Assembly (NCBI GenBank): GCA_016744595.1
Contig: JADGEB010000002.1
Span: forward strand, 37,307-76,360
DNA from: Desulfuromusa sp.
GTDB taxonomy: Bacteria; Desulfobacterota; Desulfuromonadia; Desulfuromonadales; Geopsychrobacteraceae
DNA: 39,054 bases
Reading direction: 5' to 3'
This document shows positions 7,811 to 14,844 of this stretch, one piece after another (the stretch's first letter is position 1; each line of letters begins with the position of its first letter). The notes beneath the pieces are model-generated. The model made no database searches, was not told where the DNA came from, and saw nothing but the letters and a program-made list of their open reading frames with translations. The translations under genes were made by a program, and so were the position numbers.

Positions 7811-8290
7811 ATGGCGGTTATTCCTGAGTTAAAAGAATATCTGGCAACTCACAATATTGAAGTGTGGGAATATATCGAACCAACAGCAACGGCTGCTTCG
7901 GCGGCGAGCGCTGTTGGTTGCAGCGTCGCTGAAATTGCTAAAACACTACTGTTTTTGGTTGGTGGAAACCCCGTTGCTGTTGTTACTTGTGGTGATATGA
8001 AAGTGAAAAGTTCCCGGTTGAAGCAGGCTTCTGGTTTGTCAGGGAAGGTGAAATTACCTCAGGCTGATGATGTTCTAACCTATACCAGTTACGCTCCCGG
8101 TGGTGTCTGTCCGTTTTTGCTCCCTGCAGAATTACCTCTCATTCTCGATACATCCTTACAACGATTCTCAGTTGTTTATGCTGCAGCGGGGAATAGCCAT
8201 TCTGCTGTCCCAGTGACAGTCTCCCAGTTGAAAGAATTAACTGGTGGCGAAGTTGCTGAAATTTGTACTCCCATTCTTAACGAAGCATAA
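7811..8290 (+). CDS. YbaK/EbsC-type aminoacyl-tRNA deacylase
   Basis: The protein has 159 residues, with its ATG two bases after the TPR stop codon. The YbaK fold is shown by SVAEIAKTLLFLVGGNPVAV, GDMKVKSSRLKQ, then APGGVCPFLLP and the C-terminal AVPVTVSQLKELTG. Members hydrolyse mischarged tRNA in trans, such as Cys-tRNA-Pro or Ala-tRNA-Pro. Which substrate applies here cannot be decided from sequence. The tight spacing argues for translation from the same transcript as the TPR gene, although no functional link is obvious. Confidence 0.88.
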   Translation: MAVIPELKEYLATHNIEVWEYIEPTATAASAASAVGCSVAEIAKTLLFLVGGNPVAVVTCGDMKVKSSRLKQASGLSGKVKLPQADDVLTYTSYAPGGVCPFLLPAELPLILDTSLQRFSVVYAAAGNSHSAVPVTVSQLKELTGGEVAEICTPILNEA

Positions 8291-8322
8291 TATATCGTTG
8301 TTTCTGATCTTTATTAGTTTTC

Positions 8323-8350
8323 TTGAATTTTTTAATGCTCTTGTTATAAT
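8323..8350 (+). promoter_or_regulatory. Sigma-70 promoter of the kinase/Roadblock operon
   Basis: TTGAAT (8323-8328), 16 bp, and a perfect TATAAT (8345-8350) lie in an AT-rich gap. The predicted leader of about 75 bases contains a small hairpin, CTGACA/TGTCAG (8371-8386), followed shortly by a T6 run (8397-8402). This could attenuate transcription. The AAGGAG site of the kinase is at 8417-8422. Confidence 0.65.
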
Positions 8351-8432
8351 GCTGTTTTGGTGAAGATTGTCTGACAGGTTTGTCAGGCCTCTTGGCTTTT
8401 TTGATAATTGTATTTTAAGGAGCCTGACCACA

Positions 8433-9491
8433 ATGGTCTGGGATACAGCCAAGCAGTTGGATGACAGTTATAAAAATACTTGGGGATTTGCTCAGCTCCT
8501 TGAGCATATAGATATCGGGATTCTGGTTCTGGATTTAAACCAGAAAGCAATTGATTATTGTAATGCAGCATTTTTTGAAGTGTTGCAAGATGACCAGCTC
8601 TGCCGTAGTTATCAGGATCTGTATGATTTGTTTGTTCGGGATATCGAAGCGCTGGATGATTTCAATTTTGCTGGACGTGTCTCGCACCAGGTGATCCACC
8701 AGGGGCGGTTGTTCGGTCATTCTGTCTATAAGGCGGCATCTAACTATCGCTGTGTTTTTATTCGCGATATAACCGAAAAAAGCCGCCTTGAATCGATCGC
8801 TCAGGCAGTTAATGCGATGGATAATATCGGTTTTATCTTTTCTGGTATTCGACATGAAATTGGTAATCCGTTGAATTCTTTGAAAATGGCTTTGAGTGTG
8901 TTGCAGCAGAGTTCAGAAAACATCTCACCAGAGATGTTGAAAGAATATATCGGTCGTGGTCTGGCCGATATCGGGCGAATGGAATATCTGCTCAAGTCAC
9001 TGAAAACTTTTACCATGTATGACAGTGTTGATCTTAAAGACCTGCACTTGGTTGAGTTTATGGGTAAGTTCATATCGTTGATTGAGCGGGATTTTCAGTC
9101 TTACGGTATTCGGATTAAAACGGAAATTCCACTTGATATTGCTTGGGTTAGGATTGATGAGAGGGCATTGCACCAGGCTCTGCTCAATATTTTCAATAAT
9201 GCTGCAGACGCCTTAAAAGAACAAATAAATCCAGAAATCAGTATCCGTGCTGAGGTGCGCGATCAGTTAATGTGGATGACAATTGCAGATAACGGATGTG
9301 GAATCTTTCCGGAACAGTTGAAGCATCTTTTTCAACCATTTAACACCAGCAAAGTAAATGGTAACGGTTTGGGTCTCACGATTACTCGTAAATTACTGGC
9401 GATGATGAACAGTGATATCGACATCACCAGCCAATCTGGTCGTGGAACTCAAGTGACAATTCGCCTGCCGATTGTGGCAGTTGAAGGTTAG
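8433..9491 (+). CDS. PAS-domain sensor histidine kinase
   Basis: Read from ATG 8433 behind AAGGAG the protein has 352 residues; an upstream TTG at 8367 lies inside the leader hairpin and is unlikely. Residues about 18-115 are PAS-like (LEHIDIGILVLDLNQKAIDYCNAAF). The phospho-acceptor is H141 in GIRHEIGNPLNSLK. The ATPase has an N-box (LLNIFNNAADALKE), G1 (DNGCGI) and G2 (GNGLGLTI). No transmembrane segment is present, so it senses a cytoplasmic signal. The receiver gene follows after 36 bases and is the evident partner. Confidence 0.92.
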   Translation: MVWDTAKQLDDSYKNTWGFAQLLEHIDIGILVLDLNQKAIDYCNAAFFEVLQDDQLCRSYQDLYDLFVRDIEALDDFNFAGRVSHQVIHQGRLFGHSVYKAASNYRCVFIRDITEKSRLESIAQAVNAMDNIGFIFSGIRHEIGNPLNSLKMALSVLQQSSENISPEMLKEYIGRGLADIGRMEYLLKSLKTFTMYDSVDLKDLHLVEFMGKFISLIERDFQSYGIRIKTEIPLDIAWVRIDERALHQALLNIFNNAADALKEQINPEISIRAEVRDQLMWMTIADNGCGIFPEQLKHLFQPFNTSKVNGNGLGLTITRKLLAMMNSDIDITSQSGRGTQVTIRLPIVAVEG

Positions 9492-9527
9492 CTATGTATT
9501 TCTCTCGATCTTGAAATAGGTAAGAGT

Positions 9528-10622
9528 GTGAAAAAAATATTGATTGTAGATGATGAAAAATCGTTTCTGCTCTCTTTGAAAGATGGTCTAAGTATGCACG
9601 GCGACCAATTTCAAGTTTTGACCGCAGAAAATGGTCGTGAAGCTGTCGATATTTTGCGCTCAGTCCCGGTCGACCTGTTGGTTACCGATCTAAAACTTCC
9701 CGAAATGAATGGTTTTGAGTTGTTAGCCTGGACAAGTCGGCACCAACCACAATTGCCGGTGATTGTTATGTCTGCTTTTGGTACTCCCGAAATTGAAGCA
9801 CGTCTGGCTAAGATGGACACTCTGCAGTTTCTAGAAAAACCTCTTGATATTCAGATGTTAGAAGAAGGTATTTTTAATGGTTTGAATGCAGGAGGGAAAA
9901 GTTTTATCCGTGGGATTACTTTGGCAACCTTTCTTCAATTGATGAAAGTTGAGAAAAAAAATTGTACCCTCAAGATTTCCAACGCCGAAGATCTTGCCTA
10001 CCTGTATGTGCGACGGGGTGAGCTGATCGATGCCGAATTTGGTGATCTGATGGGGCTGGATGCGGCTTTGGAAATTGTCGGTTGGAATGATGCTGAAATA
10101 GAAATGGATGGGGTTTGCCGCCGCCAGGACGATATCATCAAGCTTTCGATGGAACACTTACTAATAGAGGCATTTAAACGTAAAGATGAAGCTGCAGAGC
10201 TGAAAAATTCTGATTTGTTGGGGTTAAATGAGTGTGTAGATGATTTTTTGGATGGTTTGGCCAAAGTGGATAGCACGGTTGAAACTCCCGAAAAAATCGC
10301 ACAAGAACAACTTACAAGGATTTTGACCCGATTGGCTTCGGTACAGGAATATACAATTTTTGACGAGAGTAGTGTGCTGGTGGGTAAGAATTCCGGGAAT
10401 TGTTCTCTGCTTGAAATTGATTCTGCAGAGCTTGATGATTTGCTCGCCCCCCTTGCAAAGGATCTGAATTCAGGTGCTTGTAGTTTTGTTACTTTTAATA
10501 GTTCCAGCCGGAATCGTTATTTGTTGTTCCATAGCCAGCAATGTCGTATTTTTGCAAAGTTGAAGCCGGGGACACAATCACAACAAGTTATCAAAGAAAT
10601 TGAGCGTCAAATTAACAGTTAA
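9528..10622 (+). CDS. Response regulator with DUF4388 (PATAN-type) and Roadblock-like C-terminus
   Basis: The protein has 364 residues with a GTG start. Residues 1-115 form a receiver domain with D8/D9, phospho-acceptor D54 (VTDLKLPEMNG) and K104 (FLEKPLD). Residues about 118-220 match the DUF4388 pattern (GITLATFLQLMKVEKKNCTL, then LYVRRGELIDAEFG). The last 105 residues or so look like a Roadblock/LC7 fold by pattern (TRILTRLASVQEYTIFDESS), but this is a weaker call. There is no DNA-binding output domain. Phosphorylation therefore probably controls protein-protein interaction with the two small Roadblock proteins encoded next. Confidence 0.88.
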   Translation: MKKILIVDDEKSFLLSLKDGLSMHGDQFQVLTAENGREAVDILRSVPVDLLVTDLKLPEMNGFELLAWTSRHQPQLPVIVMSAFGTPEIEARLAKMDTLQFLEKPLDIQMLEEGIFNGLNAGGKSFIRGITLATFLQLMKVEKKNCTLKISNAEDLAYLYVRRGELIDAEFGDLMGLDAALEIVGWNDAEIEMDGVCRRQDDIIKLSMEHLLIEAFKRKDEAAELKNSDLLGLNECVDDFLDGLAKVDSTVETPEKIAQEQLTRILTRLASVQEYTIFDESSVLVGKNSGNCSLLEIDSAELDDLLAPLAKDLNSGACSFVTFNSSSRNRYLLFHSQQCRIFAKLKPGTQSQQVIKEIERQINS

Positions 10623-10670
10623 TTGTTTTTTGTATAGTCATAGGCAGTACTGTTCTGGAGAGGACAAAGG

Positions 10671-11312
10671 ATGATACATTTGATTGATGAGCTCAAGGTG
10701 ATACCCGGGGTTATAGGTGCTTGTATAGTAAGCTCCAAAGAAGGTATCAAGGTGACAAACCTTCCGTCAATATTCAAGTCTGAACGGTTGAACCTGGTTG
10801 GTAAACATTTGTTGAAGCTTTATTCAGCTGGGTGGATGAGTTTTGATGATCTGACCGACGTTTCCTTGCATTTTGATGAATCGGTGGTGTTGGCGCGCGA
10901 GCTGGAAAAAGGTCTATTGGTTTTTGCCATTTGTGATCCGACTTTCAATCAGAACCTTTTGACCATGTCGTTTAACCTGCTTCATGAAGAATTCAAACTT
11001 GGCAATTTTTCTGCAGTCCCGGTATCTGCACCACTTAATGAAGATGTGGCGGCACCAGTTGAGGCGACTATCAGTGGAACGCTACAGGATCTACTTGAGG
11101 AGATGAAAAGTGCGCTCGGTAAGGTGTTGGGACCCATGGCGGGTTTTGTTTTTGATGAGGTGCTTGAAAGCTGGGTCGAACAGGGAACCCCAGACTTTTC
11201 TCGGATTGAAGAGTTGATTAAACAGATTGATCAGGAGATTGTAGATCGGGATAAAATTGATCATTACCGTCAACTTATCTCATCAGTGCTGCAGAATTTC
11301 CAGAAAGGTTAG
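10671..11312 (+). CDS. Roadblock/LC7-like protein with C-terminal helical extension
   Basis: The protein has 213 residues. Residues about 1-110 follow the Roadblock pattern: LIDELKVIPGVIGACIVSSKEGIKV, a helix, then VVLARELEKGLLVFAICD. Residues about 135-210 form a predicted helical tail (LQDLLEEMKSALGKVLGPMAGF, later EELIKQIDQEIVD). In bacteria Roadblock domains usually bind and regulate small Ras-like GTPases, as MglB does with MglA. No GTPase gene is present in this window. AGAGGACAAAGG before the ATG supplies the ribosome site. The second Roadblock gene starts six bases after this one ends. Confidence 0.78.
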   Translation: MIHLIDELKVIPGVIGACIVSSKEGIKVTNLPSIFKSERLNLVGKHLLKLYSAGWMSFDDLTDVSLHFDESVVLARELEKGLLVFAICDPTFNQNLLTMSFNLLHEEFKLGNFSAVPVSAPLNEDVAAPVEATISGTLQDLLEEMKSALGKVLGPMAGFVFDEVLESWVEQGTPDFSRIEELIKQIDQEIVDRDKIDHYRQLISSVLQNFQKG

Positions 11313-11318
11313 GCGCTT

Positions 11319-11678
11319 ATGGCAACTGCAAAAGATTTTGTTGGCCGAATTAACCAAATTGATGGCGTCGCCGGTTGTTTGCTGGTGAAGGACGATGGTG
11401 CGGTGCTCGGTCAGACAATAAATGATCCAGAGGTTTATTCGACTTTATTGCAGATGAGCTCAAATTTATCACGTGAGATAATGACCAGTATTGGTTTCAG
11501 CTATTGCCGACATCTGAGCTTTAATCGAATCAATATGCAGAATTTTTGCGTTTTCCCTATCGATAATTATTTGTTAGGAATTGTCCAGAAAGCAGATTGT
11601 TCTGTTGCATTTATGCTTGAGAGGGTCTATCAGCTCATTGGCAAGGTTTCTACGAGCGGTGAAACTAAGATTTCTTAA
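11319..11678 (+). CDS. Small Roadblock/LC7-like protein
   Basis: The protein has 119 residues, a single Roadblock domain: FVGRINQIDGVAGCLLVKDDGAVLG, a helix, then FCVFPIDNYLLGIVQKADCSVAFMLERVYQLI. The fold normally dimerises, so it could pair with itself, with the preceding 213-residue protein or with the receiver's C-terminus. Spacing of 6 bases on one side and 13 on the other places it inside the operon. Its function is inferred only from fold and context. Confidence 0.78.
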   Translation: MATAKDFVGRINQIDGVAGCLLVKDDGAVLGQTINDPEVYSTLLQMSSNLSREIMTSIGFSYCRHLSFNRINMQNFCVFPIDNYLLGIVQKADCSVAFMLERVYQLIGKVSTSGETKIS

Positions 11679-11691
11679 GTTAAGGTTCATT

Positions 11692-12231
11692 ATGCTCGAT
11701 TTGTTACAACAGCGAAGAAGTGTGCGTAAGTTTAGACCGCACTCTGTTGAAGAAGAAAAAATCGCCAAGTTGAGCGAAGCATTGTTACGTGCTCCAACTT
11801 CCAGGAACCTTCAACCTTGTGAATTTATCTTCGTTGATGATCCCAAAAAAATGATGCAGCTAGCGACAGCAAAGTCTCATGGCTCCTCATTTATTGCTTC
11901 AGCACCTTTGGCGATTGTGATTGCTGCCAATCCTCAAAAATCGGATGTCTGGATTGAAGATAGCTCTATTTCAGCAATTATCGTACAACTGGCAGCTGAA
12001 CAGTTGGGTTTGAAAAGTTGTTGGGTGCAACTTCGTTTGCGTGAGCATAATGATGGTGTAAGTGCATCGGAATTTGTCCGTCAGTTGGTTGGCCTTCCCG
12101 AAGAGATGGAAGTGCCAATAGTGATTGGCATTGGTTATCCAGATGATGATATCACTGGTCACTCCCGTGATTCTCTGTTGGATGCAAAAATTCATATTAA
12201 TCAATTTGTTAATCAGGAGAAAAAATGTTAA
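11692..12231 (+). CDS. Nitroreductase-family protein
   Basis: Read from ATG 11692 behind TAAGG the protein has 179 residues. FMN-binding features are visible: LQQRRSVRKFRPHSV at the N-terminus, then APTSRNLQPCEFIFVDD, and VQLAAEQLGLKSCWVQLRLRE in the middle. These enzymes are FMN-dependent NAD(P)H oxidoreductases; the substrate is unknown. The last seven bases, ATGTTAA, hold both its TAA and the ATG of the FKBP gene, indicating translational coupling. It lies at the end of the kinase/Roadblock operon, but a functional link is not evident. Confidence 0.9.
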   Translation: MLDLLQQRRSVRKFRPHSVEEEKIAKLSEALLRAPTSRNLQPCEFIFVDDPKKMMQLATAKSHGSSFIASAPLAIVIAANPQKSDVWIEDSSISAIIVQLAAEQLGLKSCWVQLRLREHNDGVSASEFVRQLVGLPEEMEVPIVIGIGYPDDDITGHSRDSLLDAKIHINQFVNQEKKC

Positions 12232-12653
12232 CAGTGAAAGCAGGTAGTACGGTCAAGATCCATTACACCGGAACTTTTGATGATGGTGAAGTATTTGATT
12301 CTTCTCGCGAAACAGAACCACTGGAGTTTGAGGTGGGTGCCGGGCAGGTCATTCCTGGGTTTGATAATGCCGTTATCGGAATGTCGGTTGGAGAAGCAAA
12401 GCAGGTGCGATTGCTAGAAGACGAGGCATATGGTCCCTACAACCAAGAGATGGTTTTTGATGCTGATCCCGATCAATTTGAAGAGGGATTGACTCCAGAA
12501 ATCGGACAGCAGTTTCAAACTGAAATGGAAGATGGAACTCCATTATTGCTGACGGTTAAATCGGCAGAGTCTGGAAAAATTGTCCTTGATGCCAATCATC
12601 CCATGGCAGGAAAAGTTCTTAATTTTGATCTGGAGTTGATGGTTATTGTTTAG
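12225..12653 (+). CDS. FKBP-type peptidyl-prolyl isomerase (SlyD-like)
   Basis: The protein has 142 residues. The FKBP core is clear: VKIHYTGTFDDGEVFDSS, GAGQVIPGFDNAVIGMSVGE and EDEAYGPYNQEMV. The inserted IF (chaperone) domain lies at about 70-125, and NHPMAGKVLNFDLELM follows. The histidine-rich metal-binding tail of E. coli SlyD is absent, so it resembles short SlyD/FkpB-like isomerases. It accelerates proline isomerisation and assists folding in the cytoplasm; no signal peptide is seen. AGGAGAAAA precedes its ATG inside the nitroreductase gene. Confidence 0.94.
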   Translation: MLTVKAGSTVKIHYTGTFDDGEVFDSSRETEPLEFEVGAGQVIPGFDNAVIGMSVGEAKQVRLLEDEAYGPYNQEMVFDADPDQFEEGLTPEIGQQFQTEMEDGTPLLLTVKSAESGKIVLDANHPMAGKVLNFDLELMVIV

Positions 12654-12671
12654 ATAATTGCAGCCCTTTTT

Positions 12672-12710
12672 AAAAAGCCATCCATGGGTATTGCTATGGA
12701 TGGCTTTTTT
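12672..12710 (+). terminator. Rho-independent terminator after the FKBP gene
   Basis: AAAAAGCCATCCAT (12672-12685) pairs with ATGGATGGCTTTTT (12696-12709) around a 10-base loop, ending in T6. It ends 10 bases before the dinB ATG, leaving no space for a separate promoter. Confidence 0.93.
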
Positions 12711-12719
12711 GGGGTGAAT

Positions 12720-13808
12720 ATGGTTGATCCTCTTAGAAAAATTATCCATGTTGATATGGATGCCTTCTATGCTTCAGTTGAGCAGCGGGATAACTCCCAG
12801 CTGCAGGGAAAACCTATTGTTGTTGGCGGTAGTCCTGATGGTCGCGGTGTCGTCGCGACTTGTTCTTATGAAGCGCGTCACTTCGGTATCCATTCAGCGA
12901 TGTCGTGTGCCAAAGCATATCGACTGTGTCCAGCGGTTATTTTTGTACGACCACGATTTGAAGCCTACCATCAGGTTTCACAGCAGATACGGGAAATTTT
13001 TTTAAGTTATACGGATCTCGTTGAGCCACTGTCTCTCGATGAGGCATACCTTGATGTAACGACCAACAAACCCGAAATACAATCAGCAACCTGGGTAGCG
13101 CAGAAAATTCGTAAAGAAATACGACGACAGACTGCACTAACAGCTTCTGCCGGGGTGTCCTACAATAAATTCCTTGCCAAAATTGCCTCTGATATTCAGA
13201 AACCAAATGGTTTAACGGTTGTGACACCAGATCAAGCAGAGCAATTTATTGCCAAATTGCCAATTCGTAAATTTCACGGCGTCGGCCGGGTGACTGAAAA
13301 AAAGATGCACAACATGGGGATAGTGACTGGTGCTGATTTACGCAATCATTCTTTAGCTGAATTGGAGAGAGGGTTTGGTAAGTCGGGGCAGTATTATTTT
13401 GATATTGCACGAGGTATTGATTTGAGACCCGTGGTGCCAAACCGAGTTCGCAAGTCGATTGGGAAAGAAACAACGCTATCTGAAGATATTGCTGATTTCG
13501 GACAGATCCTGACGATTATCGGTGAGCTTGCAGAAAAGGTTGCTGCCCTTTTACGGGCAAAGGAAACCAACGGTCTAACACTAACGCTAAAAGTGAAATA
13601 TGCAGATTTTCAAACGGTCACCAGAAGTATCAGTCGAGAGCAGCCCATTGAAGCCATCGAAGATATTATGTCGCTTACAGAAGGATTGTTGGGTAAAACC
13701 TGTGCCGGTGAAAAGGCTGTTCGATTGCTTGGTGTGACGATCTCCAATCTGACAACCGACATCCCGGCAGAAAAAATATTGCAGTTGGAGTTTCCGTTCT
13801 CAGAGTAA
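12720..13808 (+). CDS. dinB: DNA polymerase IV
   Basis: From ATG 12720 the protein has 362 residues; an in-frame ATG at 12684 lies inside the terminator and is rejected. The Y-family catalytic motifs are KIIHVDMDAFYASVE (Asp12, steric-gate Tyr17) and PLSLDEAYLD. SAGVSYNKFLAKIASDIQKP and the HhH region KFHGVGRVTEKKMHNMGI follow. The C-terminal little-finger domain ends in LQLEFPF, which resembles a beta-clamp-binding motif. The enzyme performs error-prone lesion bypass. The ribosome site is GGGGTG, just after the terminator's T-run. No convincing LexA box is seen upstream. Confidence 0.96.
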   Translation: MVDPLRKIIHVDMDAFYASVEQRDNSQLQGKPIVVGGSPDGRGVVATCSYEARHFGIHSAMSCAKAYRLCPAVIFVRPRFEAYHQVSQQIREIFLSYTDLVEPLSLDEAYLDVTTNKPEIQSATWVAQKIRKEIRRQTALTASAGVSYNKFLAKIASDIQKPNGLTVVTPDQAEQFIAKLPIRKFHGVGRVTEKKMHNMGIVTGADLRNHSLAELERGFGKSGQYYFDIARGIDLRPVVPNRVRKSIGKETTLSEDIADFGQILTIIGELAEKVAALLRAKETNGLTLTLKVKYADFQTVTRSISREQPIEAIEDIMSLTEGLLGKTCAGEKAVRLLGVTISNLTTDIPAEKILQLEFPFSE

Positions 13809-13868
13809 AAATATGCTTTGCTTTGTTTTTCGCTGTGGGTGTAATTTTAAATCGTTACTTTTAGATGT

Positions 13869-13899
13869 AAAAAAGCCCGGCACAATGTGTCGGGCTTTT
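13869..13899. terminator. Bidirectional terminator between dinB and the PEP-CTERM gene
   Basis: AAAAGCCCG and CGGGCTTTT form the base of a stem extended by GCACA/TGTGT. It is flanked by A-run and T-run, so it serves both convergent genes. Confidence 0.88.
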
Positions 13900-13926
13900 G
13901 AGGTTCAGTTTGTCTGTCTTTAGATT

Positions 13927-14484
13927 TTACTTCATGCGCTTGCGGCGGTACAGGGCTAGACCAGCAAGGCCGGAACCGAGAAGCAACAGTGTTCCTGGCT
14001 CTGGGACAGGGGCGGTTTCTGCTGTGCCATATAGCCTTGAATGATCCAATGTGCCCCAAGCTGTTCCTAATCTGTTGTGTAGATCTAAAGTTACATCCAG
14101 AAAGCCGTCATCATTTAACCAGTCAATATTGACAATTAAGTCATACTGGCCATTATCAACCTCACCGATAAGAGTGAATCCAGAACCATCAAAACCATAG
14201 GAAGCAAACTCACGATTATCATAACGGTGCCATCCGAAAAAATAGTAACGACCACTTGAGTCATCATTGTCATTGGTGAAGTCTAGTTCTAGGTTGGCCG
14301 AAGTTACAAAATCACCATTTGCAAAGTCAACATCATCATTGATATTATGGGTATATGTAACGGAGGCGTAATCAGTAATCCACACATTTTCTTCAATCAT
14401 ATCTTCAAATTGATAAGACAATGCACTTGCAACTCCAACCCACCCAAAAACCATCAGTACGATAAGCAGTAATCCTTTTTTCAT
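13927..14484 (-). CDS. PEP-CTERM sorted exported protein
   Basis: The protein has 185 residues from the ATG at 14484, which follows a strong GGAGGAG site. An ATG four codons upstream overlaps that site and is less likely. The N-terminus is a signal peptide (MKKGLLLIVLMVFGWVGVASA). The middle is acidic, Asn/Asp-rich and probably beta-sandwich (NIDWLNDDGFLDVTLDL). The C-terminus is VPEPGTLLLLGSGLAGLALY followed by RRKRMK, the PEP motif, transmembrane helix and basic tail cleaved by exosortase. Such proteins are usually linked to exopolysaccharide or biofilm matrix. No exosortase is in this window. A sigma-54 promoter lies upstream. Confidence 0.92.
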   Translation of the reverse strand: MKKGLLLIVLMVFGWVGVASALSYQFEDMIEENVWITDYASVTYTHNINDDVDFANGDFVTSANLELDFTNDNDDSSGRYYFFGWHRYDNREFASYGFDGSGFTLIGEVDNGQYDLIVNIDWLNDDGFLDVTLDLHNRLGTAWGTLDHSRLYGTAETAPVPEPGTLLLLGSGLAGLALYRRKRMK

Positions 14485-14545
14485 TTTCTCCTCCATTCAA
14501 TTTGTTGTTGAGTATGCTAAATCATTTGTATTTAGGAATATGTCA

Positions 14546-14561
14546 AGCAATAGATGTGCCA
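14546..14561 (-). promoter_or_regulatory. Sigma-54 (RpoN) promoter of the PEP-CTERM gene
   Basis: On the minus strand the sequence is TGGCACATCTATTGCT. The GG (-24) and GC (-12) are separated by exactly 10 bases, matching the TGGCAC-N5-TTGCW consensus. Transcription should begin near 14535, giving a leader of about 50 bases to the GGAGGAG site. Sigma-54 promoters require an enhancer-binding activator. PEP-CTERM genes in other bacteria are often under PrsK/PrsR with RpoN. Confidence 0.82.
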
Positions 14562-14844
14562 CCTCTTTAATCTACTGAAATAATTAGACCTTATCCTTAG
14601 TGTGTGACTAATGAAAGAAAAACCGACAAAGTTTTTAGGAGAGATGGTTGTTGTAATGCATGTGAGAATTGAGAGATGTGTTTATATTATTGGGTAGTTA
14701 TGCTTGTGGAGTCGTTTTTTTTCTTTCTTGTCTCTTGTTTTTATGACTTTTATGTAAAGAAAATCGACAAATCTTTATTTTAAGCTTTAAATATGGTCGT
14801 TTTCTCAGCAGCTTGATCCTGTTTTCAAGTAGCTCAACTGTAAA
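14562..14844. other. AT-rich intergenic region upstream of the PEP-CTERM gene
   Basis: These 283 bases separate the sigma-54 promoter from the end of the rhomboid gene. I see no gene and no clear rho-independent terminator. As it lies directly upstream of a -24/-12 promoter, it is where activator-binding sites should be. No unambiguous dyad was recognised. Confidence 0.5.

Noticed and set aside
12684..12719. Earlier dinB start codons
   Set aside because: The ATGs at 12684 and 12696 lie in the terminator hairpin; homology begins at the ATG of 12720.
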